Positions 49,799 through 59,408 of a DNA stretch of 64,000 nucleotides are shown in pieces. Position 1 is the first letter of the stretch. Every line of letters begins with the position of its first letter. Under the pieces are notes generated by a model. That model ran no database searches, was not told the origin of the DNA, and saw only the letters and a program-made list of their open reading frames with translations. Made by a program: the position numbers and the translations under genes. Origin of the DNA: Embleya scabrispora DSM 41855 (GTDB lineage: Bacteria > Actinomycetota > Actinomycetes > Streptomycetales > Streptomycetaceae); contig NZ_KB889585.1 in NCBI RefSeq assembly GCF_000372745.1, positions 62,001-126,000 on the forward strand. The letters are read 5' to 3'.

Positions 49799-51457
49799 GT
49801 GACGGATTCGGTGACCGGCCCGACGACCTCCCTCGGAGGTGCTCCTCGCTTCGCTTCCCCCGCCGCGGTGCTTTCGTGGGGACGCGCCGCCTACGACGCC
49901 TATGCCGAAGGGCTCTACACCTACTGCCTCTCGGTGCTTCGGGATCACCAGGCGGCGGCGGAGTCGCTGCGCAGCACCTTCGTGCTGGCCGATCGTCACA
50001 TCGGCCGGCTTCCCGACCTGGACCTACTCAAACCGTGGTTGTACGCGCTCGCCCGGTACGAGTGCCTGGTCCGGCTGGACGCGCACGTGCGGGTGGGCAC
50101 CGGGCCCGCGCGGCCCGAGGACGTGCGGGTGGTGTGGGCGCACGAGCGCAGCCTGCCGCTGCTGGCCGCGGACGTCGACCAGGTCGCCGATCCGTTCCCC
50201 GGCACCGAGGCGGGCCGATCCCCCGCCCGGCGCGCCGACCTGGACGAACTGGCCTGGCCGGACGCGGTGGGCCTGGTGCCGGAGCAACGCGAGGCGCTCG
50301 AACTGTCCGTGCGGCACGGGCTCGACCCGCGCGGCCTGGCCGCCGTGCTCGGTTGCGACGAACAGCACGCCCGCAGCCTGCTCCTGGCGGCCGGCCGCGA
50401 GGTGGACCGGACCCGGGCGGCGATGGCGGGCGCCGAGGCGTCGCACGGGTGCCCCGAGGGCCAGGAGCTGGCCACCGGGCGGCTCACCTCCGCGCTCCGC
50501 GAGCGCCTGATCGCGCACGTCGAGACGTGTCGGCGGTGTGGCCCGCAGGTGCGCCGCGCCGCGGCCCGCCTGGCGCCGACCACGGGCGCGGCCGCGGCGC
50601 CGGTCGGGCTCGCGCTGATCGCCCCGCCGGCGGCGCTGCGGATCGAGGTGCTGGGCGAGGTCGGCAAGGGGCGCTCGGCCCAGCGGCCGCCGGAGATCGC
50701 CCGGCGGGTCGCCGAGTTCGACCGGGCCGGCTTCCCGGTCTTTCGGGCAGGCGTGGTCGAGCGCGGCAATCGCCGCCGGGCCACGGTGATCGCGGCGGTC
50801 GTGGTGGCCGCGGTGGTCGCCGCGCCCGCGCTCGCCCTGTGGCAGGCGTCCGGCGGCTCGGCCGGCGAGTCGACCGCCAAGGCCGTCACCATCGCCTCCG
50901 CGCGGGTGGAGGACCCGGGCGACCCGGCCGCGGCGCCGGCTCCGATCGAACCGGCGCGGTCGCCGGCCACGACGGGGAGCCCGACCGTCCCGAGTTCGCC
51001 GCACGGGCAGGGCTTGGCCCCGGGGCCGTCCACGGCGATGGTCGCCTCGATCGCATCCGAGGTCGTCGCGCCCGGTGTCGCCGCGCTTCCACCGCCCGGT
51101 TCGACCGCCCCGCTGCCGCTGTTGGTGACCGCCACCCACACCGGTGACCACACGCTCGTCACGCTGCGCAACACCGGCTCGGTCCCGGTCGACTGGCAGG
51201 CCCGGACGGCGGCGGCCTGGCTGCGACCGAGCCCCGCGCAGGGCACGCTCGCCCCGGGGCAGCAGGACACCGTCACCGTGTCGGTGGATCCCAAGCGGGC
51301 CCCGCGGGGATCGTGGACGGCCGCGGTGGTGGTGGATCCGGGCGGCACGGTGATCACCATCGAGGGCCGCACCGGCGAGCCGACGCCGTCGCGCCCCCCG
51401 GCCGGCACACGGCCCGCGCGAACAACGCCGCCGCGCAGTCCCGAGCCGACGGGCTGA
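49799..51457 (+). CDS. Membrane-tethered ECF-sigma-like / zinc-motif / BACON fusion protein (second copy)
   Basis: This 552-residue paralogue of the preceding protein has the same order of parts. Sigma region 2 covers about 30-95 ([34 protein letters not shown]). Region 4 covers about 155-207 ([41 protein letters not shown]). H240-x3-C244-x2-C247 is the zinc motif. A membrane span lies at about 328-349. A linker and a BACON-like domain (about 450-515, [25 protein letters not shown]) follow. Identity to the first copy is low outside motifs, so the duplication is old or the two serve different signals. It starts at a leaderless GTG. Possible roles are a membrane-held sigma factor or a transcription antagonist. 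Confidence 0.8.
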   Translation: MTDSVTGPTTSLGGAPRFASPAAVLSWGRAAYDAYAEGLYTYCLSVLRDHQAAAESLRSTFVLADRHIGRLPDLDLLKPWLYALARYECLVRLDAHVRVGTGPARPEDVRVVWAHERSLPLLAADVDQVADPFPGTEAGRSPARRADLDELAWPDAVGLVPEQREALELSVRHGLDPRGLAAVLGCDEQHARSLLLAAGREVDRTRAAMAGAEASHGCPEGQELATGRLTSALRERLIAHVETCRRCGPQVRRAAARLAPTTGAAAAPVGLALIAPPAALRIEVLGEVGKGRSAQRPPEIARRVAEFDRAGFPVFRAGVVERGNRRRATVIAAVVVAAVVAAPALALWQASGGSAGESTAKAVTIASARVEDPGDPAAAPAPIEPARSPATTGSPTVPSSPHGQGLAPGPSTAMVASIASEVVAPGVAALPPPGSTAPLPLLVTATHTGDHTLVTLRNTGSVPVDWQARTAAAWLRPSPAQGTLAPGQQDTVTVSVDPKRAPRGSWTAAVVVDPGGTVITIEGRTGEPTPSRPPAGTRPARTTPPRSPEPTG

Positions 51458-51524
51458 GCCGGGTCCGTTCCGGGCCGAGTTCGCCCGGAGTCGGGCCGAC
51501 CGGCCGAGCCCGTCCCGGTGGGAC

Positions 51525-52268
51525 TCAGTCGACCGGATCCGCCGGATGCGGTGCGATCGGTCGGCCACCCGCGAGCCTGGCCTCACACGCCGCGACCAGT
51601 ACCGCGTAGGCCGCCTCGCCCATCAGCTCGCGCAGCTCCGGGCCGTACGACTCGTACACCGGCTCGCCGGCGCCGTGTGCCTCGGTGCTTCCGGTGCACC
51701 ACCAGTGCAGGTCGTGGCCGCCCGGGCCCCAGCCCCGGCGGTCGTACTCGCCGATCGTCACCATCAGCACGCGGGTCTCGTCCGGCCGGTCGATCCAGTC
51801 GTAGGTCCGGCGCACCGGCAGCTGCCAGCACACGTCCGGCTTGGTCTCCAGCGGGTGCACGCCCTCACGCAGCGCGAGGGCGTGCAGCGAACAGCCGGTG
51901 CCGCCGGCGAACCCGGGCCGGTTCAGGAACACGCACGCCCCGTCGACCAGCCGCGTGCGCTTGTCGCCGTCCTCGAACTCGCTGACGCCCTGCTCCATGG
52001 CCAGGTCGTGGAACTGCCAGGTCTGCGGCGTCAGCCGTTCCGCCCACGTCAGCACCCGCGTCTCGTCGTCCTCGTCCGACCAGTGCGCGCCCAGCGAGCA
52101 GCACCCGTCGGGCGCGCGGCCGGCCACGACGCCGTGACAACCGGCGCCGAAGATGCACTGCCAACGCGAGGTCAGCCAGGTCAGGTCGCAACGAAAGAGT
52201 TGATCGGCGTCCTCGGGGTCGGGGAATTCGAACCAAGCGCGCGGAAAATCCAGGTCTACCTCAGGCAC
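51525..52268 (-). CDS. YkgJ/DUF3109-like cysteine-cluster protein
   Basis: This 247-residue cytoplasmic protein is rich in conserved cysteines: [46 protein letters not shown], and KPDVCWQLP. The pattern of C...CC...CVF...CxxH...KPxxC matches the zinc/iron-chelating YkgJ/DUF3109 group, though spacing differs. It probably binds metal; the biochemical role is not known. A TACGCT -10 box lies 6 nt before the GTG at 52268, so it is probably leaderless. It is divergent from the Ppx/GppA gene and converges on the second sigma-fusion gene. Confidence 0.7.
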   Translation of the reverse strand: MPEVDLDFPRAWFEFPDPEDADQLFRCDLTWLTSRWQCIFGAGCHGVVAGRAPDGCCSLGAHWSDEDDETRVLTWAERLTPQTWQFHDLAMEQGVSEFEDGDKRTRLVDGACVFLNRPGFAGGTGCSLHALALREGVHPLETKPDVCWQLPVRRTYDWIDRPDETRVLMVTIGEYDRRGWGPGGHDLHWWCTGSTEAHGAGEPVYESYGPELRELMGEAAYAVLVAACEARLAGGRPIAPHPADPVD

Positions 52269-52274
52269 ACGACA

Positions 52275-52280
52275 AGCGTA
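52275..52280 (-). promoter_or_regulatory. -10 box TACGCT of the cysteine-cluster gene
   Basis: On the minus strand TACGCT is 6 nt before the GTG at 52268; leaderless spacing. Confidence 0.45.
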
Positions 52281-52361
52281 GGGCCCCGGTCCGGATGGTC
52301 GGTCGGGCAAAGGTGTGGCAACCGAGGGAACGCCCCCGCTCGCGCGTGTGGGGCGACGGAT

Positions 52362-52367
52362 TACCTT
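52362..52367 (+). promoter_or_regulatory. -10 box TACCTT of the Ppx/GppA gene
   Basis: TACCTT lies 7 nt before the ATG at 52375; leaderless spacing. Confidence 0.45.
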
Positions 52368-52374
52368 CGTGACC

Positions 52375-53301
52375 ATGCGACTCGGTGTTCTCGACGTGGG
52401 CTCCAATACGGTCCACCTGCTCGTGGTCGACGCCCATCAGGGTGCTCGACCCCTTCCCGCGTACTCGCACAAGCGCGAGTTGCGCCTGGCGGAACTCCTG
52501 GAGCCGGACGGGAGCATCGCCCCACACGGGGTCGATCTGCTGGTCCGGACGATGGCCGCCGCCCTGGAGATCGCCGAGGACAAGGGCGTCGAGGACCTGC
52601 TGCCGTTCGCCACGTCCGCGGTACGCGAGGCGGCCAACTCCGAGGCGGTGCTCGATCGGGTGCGGCGCGAGACCGGCGTGGACCTGCAGGTGCTGACCGG
52701 TGCCGACGAGGCCCGGCTGACCTTCCTGGCGGTGCGCCGCTGGTTCGGCTGGTCCTCCGGGCGGCTGCTCGTGCTCGACATCGGCGGCGGCTCGCTGGAA
52801 ATCGCGGCGGGCGTGGACGAGGAGCCGGACGCGGCGGCCTCGCTGCCGCTGGGCGCGGGCCGGCTCACCCGGGCCTGGCTGCACACCGACCCGCCATCCC
52901 CGGACGAGATGCGGGTGCTGCGCAAGCATGTACGCGCGGAGATCGCCCGAACGGTCGCCGAGTTCACCCGGCTCGGTCGGCCCGACCACGTGGTGGCCAC
53001 GTCCAAGACGTTCAAGCAGCTGGCCCGGATCGCCGGCGCGCCGGCCTCGGGCGAGGGCCCGTACGTCAAGCGCTCGCTCAGCCGGGCCGGTCTCGCCGAC
53101 TGGCTGCCCCGGCTCGCGGCGATGACCTCCAGCGAGCGGGCCGCCCTGCCGGGGGTGTCCGTGGGCCGGGCTCCGCAACTGGTCGCGGGTGCGATAGTCG
53201 CCGACGCGGCGTTGGACCTGTTCAACGTGGCGGCGCTGGAAGTGTGTCCGTGGGCGCTGCGCGAGGGGATCATCCTGCGGCGCCTGGACTGGATGGACTG
53301 A
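52375..53301 (+). CDS. Ppx/GppA family phosphatase (exopolyphosphatase)
   Basis: The 308-residue protein has the ASKHA phosphate-1 motif [19 protein letters not shown], the catalytic region [11 protein letters not shown], phosphate-2 [15 protein letters not shown], and a C-terminal adenosine-like loop [21 protein letters not shown]. It is the short, single-core form typical of actinomycetes (Ppx1/2 type) without the HD-like C-terminal domain of GppA. Expected substrates are polyphosphate or pppGpp. It is divergent from the cysteine-cluster gene with back-to-back leaderless promoters only about 100 bp apart. Confidence 0.92.
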   Translation: MRLGVLDVGSNTVHLLVVDAHQGARPLPAYSHKRELRLAELLEPDGSIAPHGVDLLVRTMAAALEIAEDKGVEDLLPFATSAVREAANSEAVLDRVRRETGVDLQVLTGADEARLTFLAVRRWFGWSSGRLLVLDIGGGSLEIAAGVDEEPDAAASLPLGAGRLTRAWLHTDPPSPDEMRVLRKHVRAEIARTVAEFTRLGRPDHVVATSKTFKQLARIAGAPASGEGPYVKRSLSRAGLADWLPRLAAMTSSERAALPGVSVGRAPQLVAGAIVADAALDLFNVAALEVCPWALREGIILRRLDWMD

Positions 53302-53389
53302 GGCCGGCCGTTCACCCGGATGCCGTGGTCGCCGCCCGGATCGCCCACACCCACGTGTGGGATACCACCGGGTCGGCGGCCGATGGTTC

Positions 53390-53395
53390 TACTCT
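53390..53395 (+). promoter_or_regulatory. -10 box TACTCT of the isomerase gene
   Basis: TACTCT lies 7 nt before the GTG at 53403; leaderless spacing. It supports that start over the long upstream open frame. Confidence 0.5.
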
Positions 53396-53402
53396 GGGCG
53401 AC

Positions 53403-54287
53403 GTGGCCGACCACGACATACTCCACGGTACGGGGGCCGACACGTCCGAGGCGCGGGTGCCGGACGCGGTTTTGCGCGTGCCCGACGCGAAGATCGCCCT
53501 GTCCACCGCCTCCGTCTACCCCGAGTCCACCGCCGACGGTTTCGAGATCGCGGCCCGGCTCGGCTACGACGGGATCGAGGTCATGGTCTCGACCGATCCG
53601 GTGAGTCAGGACGTCGAGGCGCTGCGCCGGTTGTCCGACCACCACGGTGTGCCGATCGTGTCCGTGCACGCGCCCTGCCTGTTGATCACGCAGCGGGTGT
53701 GGGGGACGGACCCGTGGACCAAGCTGGTGCGCGCGCGGGACGCGGCCGAGCGACTCGGTGCGAAGACCGTCGTGGTGCACCCGCCGTTTCGGTGGCAGCG
53801 CAGCTACGCCCGCGACTTCGTGCGCGGCATCGACCGCATGGCGGGCGAGACCGACGTGCTGTTCGCGGTGGAGAACATGTTCCCGCTGCGCTACCGGGAC
53901 AAGGAGGTCGCCGCGTACGCGCCGGACTGGGATCCCTCCGACGAGGACTACCGGCACTTCACGCTCGACCTGTCGCACACCGCGACCTCACGCTCGGACG
54001 CGCTGGACATGCTGGCCCGGATGGGCGACCGGTTGGGGCACGTGCACCTGGCCGACGGCAGCGGCTCGCTCAAGGACGAGCACCTGGTGCCCGGACGCGG
54101 CACCCAACCGTGCGCGGAACTGCTCGAACACCTCGCGCGCACCTCGTTCGCCGGGGCGATCGTGCTGGAGGTCAACACCCGCCGAGCCGCCTCGCGCGCC
54201 GAACGCGAGGCGGATCTGGCCGAGGCGCTCGCGTACACCCGGTTGCACCTGGCGGCCGAGGCCGAGGCGGAGCGGCGCTATGGCTGA
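53403..54287 (+). CDS. Sugar phosphate isomerase/epimerase (xylose isomerase-like TIM barrel)
   Basis: The 294-residue TIM-barrel protein of the AP endonuclease 2/xylose isomerase-like group has [62 protein letters not shown] with the metal-binding Glu, [19 protein letters not shown], and VLEVNTR. The Glu/Asp/His/Glu metal set is thus complete. The substrate is unknown. The stop overlaps the start of a TetR gene by 8 bp, so the two are translated together; the regulator may control this enzyme. Confidence 0.88.
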   Translation: MADHDILHGTGADTSEARVPDAVLRVPDAKIALSTASVYPESTADGFEIAARLGYDGIEVMVSTDPVSQDVEALRRLSDHHGVPIVSVHAPCLLITQRVWGTDPWTKLVRARDAAERLGAKTVVVHPPFRWQRSYARDFVRGIDRMAGETDVLFAVENMFPLRYRDKEVAAYAPDWDPSDEDYRHFTLDLSHTATSRSDALDMLARMGDRLGHVHLADGSGSLKDEHLVPGRGTQPCAELLEHLARTSFAGAIVLEVNTRRAASRAEREADLAEALAYTRLHLAAEAEAERRYG

Positions 54288-54906
54288 AGCGCGAACCGCG
54301 GCCGGCGCGGCCGGCGCGCGGCGGGGTCCGGGCCGCCCGCCCGGCCGGCGCGGCAACGCCTCGGCGACGCGCGAGGGCATCCTGGAGGCGGCGCGCGCCG
54401 AGTTCGCCGCGCGCGGCTACGCCGGTGCCTCGGTGCGCGCGATCGCCCGGGGCGCGGGGGTGGATCCGGCGCTGGTGCACCACTACTTCGGGCCCAAGGA
54501 CCGGGTGTTCATCGCGGCGATGGACCTGCCGCTGGAACCCGAGGTGCTGGTCGCCCGGGTGTTCGCGGGGGGTGTCGAGCAGGCGGGCGAGCGCCTGGCC
54601 GAGGCGTTCGTGACGCTGTGGGAGCATCCGGACACCGGCACCCGGCTGCTGGCCATCCTGCGCACGTCGGTCGTGGACGGCGGCAATCCGGCGTTTCGCG
54701 AGTTCGTCGGCGCCGAACTGATCGCGCGCCTGGCCGAGGGGATCGGTGGCGACGACGGTGCGCTGCGGGCGAACCTGTGCGTGAGCCAACTCCTGGGGGT
54801 CGCGCTCACCCGCTACGTGCTGCGACTGGAACCGATCGCCTCGACGCCGGCGGCACGGCTCGCCGAACGGCTCGCGCCGATCCTGCAGCGCCATCTGACC
54901 GGCTGA
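54280..54906 (+). CDS. TetR family transcriptional regulator
   Basis: The product has 208 residues. After a basic, Gly/Arg-rich N-terminus ([14 protein letters not shown]) the HTH reads [53 protein letters not shown]. The C-terminal ligand domain (80-208) matches the TetR_C_17 type with [18 protein letters not shown]. Its ATG lies within the end of the isomerase gene. The site is conserved next to ilvD in Streptomyces, but ligand and targets are unknown. Confidence 0.92.
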   Translation: MAEARTAAGAAGARRGPGRPPGRRGNASATREGILEAARAEFAARGYAGASVRAIARGAGVDPALVHHYFGPKDRVFIAAMDLPLEPEVLVARVFAGGVEQAGERLAEAFVTLWEHPDTGTRLLAILRTSVVDGGNPAFREFVGAELIARLAEGIGGDDGALRANLCVSQLLGVALTRYVLRLEPIASTPAARLAERLAPILQRHLTG

Positions 54907-54975
54907 GCGCGATCCGACCCGGCGCGCGGCGGGTCGCATGGTGGACGTCCGCGCCGCAGGTCGCGGTCGCGGACG

Positions 54976-54981
54976 TAAGCT
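54976..54981 (+). promoter_or_regulatory. -10 box TAAGCT of ilvD
   Basis: TAAGCT lies about 48 nt before the ilvD start, giving a short leader that ends with GAGAGGG as ribosome site. I see no clear -35 box, T-box or attenuator. Confidence 0.35.
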
Positions 54982-55028
54982 CGAAAGCACCCCGGATCCA
55001 CCGGTGAATTGCTGAGAGGGTGTGTGCA

Positions 55029-56882
55029 GTGCCGCAACTCAGGTCTCGGACGGTCACCCACGGTCGCGAAATGGCGGGCGCCCGCGCCCTCCTCATGGCC
55101 GCAGGCGTCAAGCGTGAGGACTTCGGCAAGCCGATCATCGCGGTTGCCAACAGCTTCACCGAGTTCGTACCGGGGCACACCCACCTTCAGCCGGTCGGCC
55201 GGATCGTGTCCGAGGCGATCTCCGCCGCGGGCGGCATCCCGCGCGAGTTCAACACGATCGCGGTCGACGACGGCATCGCGATGGGCCACTCGGGCATGCT
55301 CTACTCGCTGCCCTCGCGCGAGTTGATCGCCGACGCCGTGGAGTACATGGTCAACGCGCACCAGGCCGACGCCATGGTGTGCGTGTCGAACTGCGACAAG
55401 ATCACCCCCGGCATGCTGATGGCCGCGCTGCGGCTGAACATCCCGGCCGTGTTCGTCTCCGGTGGTCCGATGGAGGCCGGTACCGCGGTCATGGTCGACG
55501 GCCGGGTGCGCCCGCACCTGGACCTGATCACCGCGATCTCCGACTCCGCGTCCGACCAGGTCTCCGACGAGGACCTGGAGCGGATCGAGAACGCCGCGTG
55601 TCCCACGTGCGGTTCGTGCGCGGGCATGTTCACCGCCAACTCGATGAACTTCCTGGTCGAGGCGATGGGCCTGGCGCTGCCCGGCAACGGCTCGGTGCTC
55701 GCGACGCACACCGCGCGCAAGGCGCTGTACGAGGACGCGGGCCGTACGGCGGTGGAGATCACCAAGCGCTACTACGAGCAGGACGACGAGAGCGTGCTGC
55801 CGCGCAACGTGGCGACCCGGAAAGCGTTCGAGAACGCGATGGCGATGGACATCGCCATGGGCGGCTCGACCAACACCATCCTGCACCTGCTCGCGGCCGC
55901 GCAGGAGGCCGAGATGGACTTCACCATGGCCGACATCGACGCGCTCTCGCGGCGCGTGCCGTGTCTGGCCAAGGTGGCGCCGAACAACGCGCCGTACCAT
56001 GTGGAGGACGTGCACCGCGCGGGCGGCGTGCCCGCGCTGCTCGGCGAGTTGTACCGCGCCGGGCTGCTGCACGAGGACGTCCGTTCGGTGCACACCGACT
56101 CGCTCGCCGAGTGGCTCAAGACGTGGGACGTGCGTGGCGGTTCGCCCTCCGCCGAGGCGGTCGAGCTGTTCCACGCGGCGCCCGGCTGCGTGCGCTCGGC
56201 CACCGCGTTCAGCCAGTCCGAGCGCTGGGACTCGCTCGACCTGGACGTGGCCGCGGGCTGCATCCGCGACGTCGAGCACGCCTACAGCAAGGACGGCGGG
56301 CTGGGCATCCTGTACGGCAACCTCGCCGAGGCGGGCTGCGTGGTCAAGACCGCGGGAGTGGACGAGTCGATCTGGACCTTCTCCGGCCCGGCCGTGGTGG
56401 TCGAGTCGCAGGAGGCGGCCGTCGACGCGATCCTGACCAAGCGGGTCAAGGAGGGCGACGTCGTGGTCGTGCGCTACGAGGGTCCCAGGGGCGGTCCGGG
56501 CATGCAGGAGATGCTCTACCCGACGTCCTTCCTCAAGGGCCGCGGGCTCGGCGCGAAGTGTGCGCTGATCACCGACGGGCGCTTCTCCGGCGGTACGTCG
56601 GGCCTGTCCATCGGGCACGTCTCGCCGGAGGCGGCGGCCGGCGGCACGATCGCGCTGGTCCAGGACGGCGACATCATCAGCATCGACATCCCGAATCGGC
56701 GGATCGACCTGGAGGTCTCCTTCGAGGAACTGGCCGAGCGTCGCGAGCGGCTGCTGCACGACCTGGGCAAGTACCGCCCGGTGGACCGCGACCGGGTGGT
56801 CAGCACCGCGTTGAAGGCGTACGCGGCGATGGCCACCAGCGCGGACAGGGGCGCGGTGCGCGACGTGTCGATGTTCGACTGA
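55029..56882 (+). CDS. ilvD: Dihydroxy-acid dehydratase
   Basis: IlvD dehydrates dihydroxy-acids in the third step of valine and isoleucine synthesis and needs an iron-sulfur cluster. The 617-residue protein has [10 protein letters not shown]-type start ([21 protein letters not shown]), [15 protein letters not shown] and [18 protein letters not shown] with the cluster cysteines, and the C-terminal [21 protein letters not shown]. Length matches the long IlvD form. The GTG at 55029 has GAGAGGG 8 nt upstream; the GTG at 55020 lacks spacing. A terminator follows. Confidence 0.97.
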   Translation: MPQLRSRTVTHGREMAGARALLMAAGVKREDFGKPIIAVANSFTEFVPGHTHLQPVGRIVSEAISAAGGIPREFNTIAVDDGIAMGHSGMLYSLPSRELIADAVEYMVNAHQADAMVCVSNCDKITPGMLMAALRLNIPAVFVSGGPMEAGTAVMVDGRVRPHLDLITAISDSASDQVSDEDLERIENAACPTCGSCAGMFTANSMNFLVEAMGLALPGNGSVLATHTARKALYEDAGRTAVEITKRYYEQDDESVLPRNVATRKAFENAMAMDIAMGGSTNTILHLLAAAQEAEMDFTMADIDALSRRVPCLAKVAPNNAPYHVEDVHRAGGVPALLGELYRAGLLHEDVRSVHTDSLAEWLKTWDVRGGSPSAEAVELFHAAPGCVRSATAFSQSERWDSLDLDVAAGCIRDVEHAYSKDGGLGILYGNLAEAGCVVKTAGVDESIWTFSGPAVVVESQEAAVDAILTKRVKEGDVVVVRYEGPRGGPGMQEMLYPTSFLKGRGLGAKCALITDGRFSGGTSGLSIGHVSPEAAAGGTIALVQDGDIISIDIPNRRIDLEVSFEELAERRERLLHDLGKYRPVDRDRVVSTALKAYAAMATSADRGAVRDVSMFD

Positions 56883-56914
56883 GCCATGCCCGACTGATCC
56901 ACGGCGATTGCCAC

Positions 56915-56950
56915 AAGGGCGTCCCGGCTGCGGCCGGGGCGCCCTTTGTC
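56915..56950 (+). terminator. Hairpin terminator after ilvD
   Basis: Fourteen-bp arms (AAGGGCGTCCCGGC and GCCGGGGCGCCCTT, one G-U pair) with a 4-nt loop are followed by TGTC. Confidence 0.8.
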
Positions 56951-56964
56951 GTGCGCGTGGGTCC

Positions 56965-56994
56965 TTGACGAGGGGCGGCCGGCGCGCGCATATT
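56965..56994 (+). promoter_or_regulatory. Promoter of the ABC exporter operon
   Basis: TTGACG and CATATT are 18 nt apart. The -10 box is 6 nt before the ATG at 57001, so the operon is probably leaderless. It is one of the closest matches to the -35/-10 consensus in the window. Confidence 0.65.
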
Positions 56995-57000
56995 CAACAC

Positions 57001-57780
57001 ATGATGAATTATGCCGGGGACGACGCGATCCGAGCCGAGGGGCTACGGGTCGTGCGTGGTGGGCGCGTGGTGCTCGACGACGTCTCGTTCGGGGTGCCGC
57101 GCGGGAGCGTGACCGGGCTGCTCGGACCGAGCGGTTGCGGCAAGAGCACGCTGATGCGCGCGATCGTCGGCGTGCAGGCGCATGTGAGCGGGCGGCTGGA
57201 CGTGCTGGGCCGGCCCGCCGGGCACGCCGGACTGCGCAGCACGATCGGCTACGTGACCCAGGCGCCGTCGGTCTACGCGGACCTGACCGTGCGGGAGAAC
57301 CTGCGCTACTTCGGCTCGATCCTGGGCGCCGCGGCGGGCGAGGTGGATCGGGTGCTCGGCGAGGTGGACCTGATCGACCGTCAGGATGCGGCCGTGGCCC
57401 GGCTCTCCGGCGGGCAGCGGGCCCGAGTCTCGCTGGCCGCCGCGCTGCTGGGCGCGCCGGAGCTGCTGGTCCTGGACGAGCCCACGGTCGGCCTGGACCC
57501 GGTGTTGCGGCGCGATCTGTGGGGCCTGTTCCACCGGCTCGCGGCCGGCGGCGTCACGCTGCTGGTGTCCAGTCACGTGATGGACGAGGCCGAGCGCTGC
57601 GAGCGGCTGTTGTTGCTGCGCGAGGGCGTGCTGCTCGCCGACGAGACCCCGGCCGCGCTGCTGGCGCGCACCGGGACGCAGGACGCGGAGTCGGCCTTCC
57701 TCACCCTGGTCGAGGCGGCGGCCGGGCCGGGCTCGACCGCCGCCGCCCTCTCGCCTTCGGCTCCCGGGAGTGCGTCGTGA
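57001..57780 (+). CDS. ABC transporter ATP-binding protein (ABC-2 exporter)
   Basis: The 259-residue ATPase has Walker A LLGPSGCGKSTLM, Q-loop TQAP, signature LSGGQRARVSLA, Walker B LLVLDEPTVGLDP, and the switch His in SSHVMDEAERC. It is the DrrA/NodI-type partner of a single permease. The permease gene overlaps by GTGA. The exported substrate is unknown; drug, lipid or siderophore efflux are all possible. The leaderless promoter is close to consensus, so the operon may be well expressed or regulated by a factor at the nearby -35. Confidence 0.93.
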   Translation: MMNYAGDDAIRAEGLRVVRGGRVVLDDVSFGVPRGSVTGLLGPSGCGKSTLMRAIVGVQAHVSGRLDVLGRPAGHAGLRSTIGYVTQAPSVYADLTVRENLRYFGSILGAAAGEVDRVLGEVDLIDRQDAAVARLSGGQRARVSLAAALLGAPELLVLDEPTVGLDPVLRRDLWGLFHRLAAGGVTLLVSSHVMDEAERCERLLLLREGVLLADETPAALLARTGTQDAESAFLTLVEAAAGPGSTAAALSPSAPGSAS

Positions 57781-58514
57781 CCGGCACCGCCACCACCGCC
57801 ACCGCGCGCCGCGTGCTCGCCCAGCTGCGGCACGACCCGCGCACCATCGCGCTCATGCTGCTCGTGCCGTGCGTGCTGCTCACGCTGCTGTACTGGCTCT
57901 ACGACGGCCGGCCGCAGCAGTTCGACCACATCGGCGGGCCGCTGCTGGGGATCTTTCCGTTCGTGGTGATGTTCCTGGTCACCTCGGTGGCCACGCTGCG
58001 TGAGCGGTCCACCGGCACGCTGGAGCGGCTGCTCACCATGCCGATCGGCAAGCTGCAACTGATCGGCGGCTACGCGCTCGCCTTCGGTCTGGTCGCGGTG
58101 GTCCAGGCGGTTGTGGCCACCGGACTCGCGATCGGGCTGCTCGATCTGGACGTGGCGGGGCCGACCTGGCTGATCCTGTGCGTCGCGGTGCTCGACGCGC
58201 TGCTCGGACTCGCCCTGGGGTTGCTGGTGAGCGCCTTCGCCAACACCGAGTTCCAGGCCGTGCAGTTCCTGCCCGCGGTGATCCTGCCGCAGTTCCTGCT
58301 GTGCGGGCTGTTCGTGCCGCGAGATCAGATGCAGCCGGTGCTCGAAGCCGTCTCCGATGTGCTCCCGCTGTCCTACGCGGTGGATGCGATGCTCCGGCTG
58401 AGCACCGAGAGCGAGGTCTCCGGCCTGCTGCTTCGCGATGTCGCGGTGATCGCCGGCTGCGTGCTCGCGGCTCTCGCGCTCGGCGCGCTGACCCTGCGCC
58501 GGCGCACCCCATAG
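57777..58514 (+). CDS. ABC-2 type transporter permease
   Basis: The 245-residue protein has six membrane spans and the ABC-2 signature ERSTGTLERLLTMPIGKLQLIGGYALAF, followed by LPLSYAVDAMLRL near the end. GTG start overlaps the ATPase stop. Together they form an ABC exporter of the DrrAB type. Downstream, before proC, lies a perfect 10-bp palindrome (ACCGTACGGT, about 58530). Confidence 0.92.
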   Translation: MTGTATTATARRVLAQLRHDPRTIALMLLVPCVLLTLLYWLYDGRPQQFDHIGGPLLGIFPFVVMFLVTSVATLRERSTGTLERLLTMPIGKLQLIGGYALAFGLVAVVQAVVATGLAIGLLDLDVAGPTWLILCVAVLDALLGLALGLLVSAFANTEFQAVQFLPAVILPQFLLCGLFVPRDQMQPVLEAVSDVLPLSYAVDAMLRLSTESEVSGLLLRDVAVIAGCVLAALALGALTLRRRTP

Positions 58515-58598
58515 GACACGTGTACGTACCGTACGGTGGCCACTGGAGGCACCCGGCGTGCCTCCGGAGGACCAACGGACGCGAGAAAGTGTGGGGCC

Positions 58599-59408
58599 AT
58601 GGCTCAGCGGGTCGCCGTCGTCGGCACCGGGAAGATCGGTGAAGCGCTGTTGTCCGGGATGATCCGGGCGGGCAAGAGCCCGGGCGACCTTCTGGTCACC
58701 ACGCGCCGGGCCGAGCGGGCCGAGGATCTGCGTCGTCGCCACGGCGTGGAGGCGGTCACCAACGCCGAGGCCGCCAAGGCCGCCGACATCCTGATCCTGA
58801 CGGTCAAGCCGCAGGACATGGCCGCGCTGATGGACGAGTTGGCCCCGCACGTGCCCGCCGACCGGCTGGTCGTCAGCGGCGCGGCGGGCATCACCACCTC
58901 CTTCCTGGAGGCCCGCCTGGCCGCCGGCACGCCCGTGGTGCGGGTCATGTCGAACACGCCCGTGCTGGTGGACGAGGGGATGAGCGCGATCTCCGGCGGC
59001 GCGCACGCCACCGAGGAACACCTGGCGCGGGTCGAGGAGATCTTCGGCTCGGTCGGCAAGACCATCCGCGTCCCGGAGAAGCAGCAGGACGCGGTCACCG
59101 CGCTGTCCGGCTCCGGCCCGGCCTACTTCTACTTCCTGGTCGAGGCGATGACCGACGCCGGCATCCTGCTCGGGCTGCCGCGGGCCGCCGCGCACGACCT
59201 GATCGTGCAGGCCGCGATCGGCGCGTCGGTGATGCTGCGCGACTCGGGCGAGCACCCCACGCTGCTGCGCGAGGCGGTGACCTCCCCGGCCGGCACCACG
59301 ATCGCCGCGATCCGCGAGTTGGAGAACCACGGCGTGCGCGCCGCGCTGCTGGCCGCGCTGGAGGCCGCGAGCAACCGGTCGCAGGAGATCGCCGAGGGTC
59401 TCAAGTGA
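58599..59408 (+). CDS. proC: Pyrroline-5-carboxylate reductase
   Basis: ProC makes proline from pyrroline-5-carboxylate using NAD(P)H. The 269-residue protein has the nucleotide motif VAVVGTGKIGEALLSG, VKPQDM, VRVMSNTPVLVDEGMSAI, and the C-terminal signature DAVTALSGSGPAYFYFLVEAM with SPAGTTIAAIRELE. Length is standard. The start is ATG 58599; the ribosome site is weak (GTGGGG). Its stop overlaps the HAD gene (GTGA), so the two are coupled. Confidence 0.96.
   Translation: MAQRVAVVGTGKIGEALLSGMIRAGKSPGDLLVTTRRAERAEDLRRRHGVEAVTNAEAAKAADILILTVKPQDMAALMDELAPHVPADRLVVSGAAGITTSFLEARLAAGTPVVRVMSNTPVLVDEGMSAISGGAHATEEHLARVEEIFGSVGKTIRVPEKQQDAVTALSGSGPAYFYFLVEAMTDAGILLGLPRAAAHDLIVQAAIGASVMLRDSGEHPTLLREAVTSPAGTTIAAIRELENHGVRAALLAALEAASNRSQEIAEGLK

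Noticed and set aside
55011-55019. CTGAGA resembling a TPP riboswitch core upstream of ilvD
   Set aside because: No ACCTGATCTGG-type second core or stem; the bases form the ilvD ribosome site.
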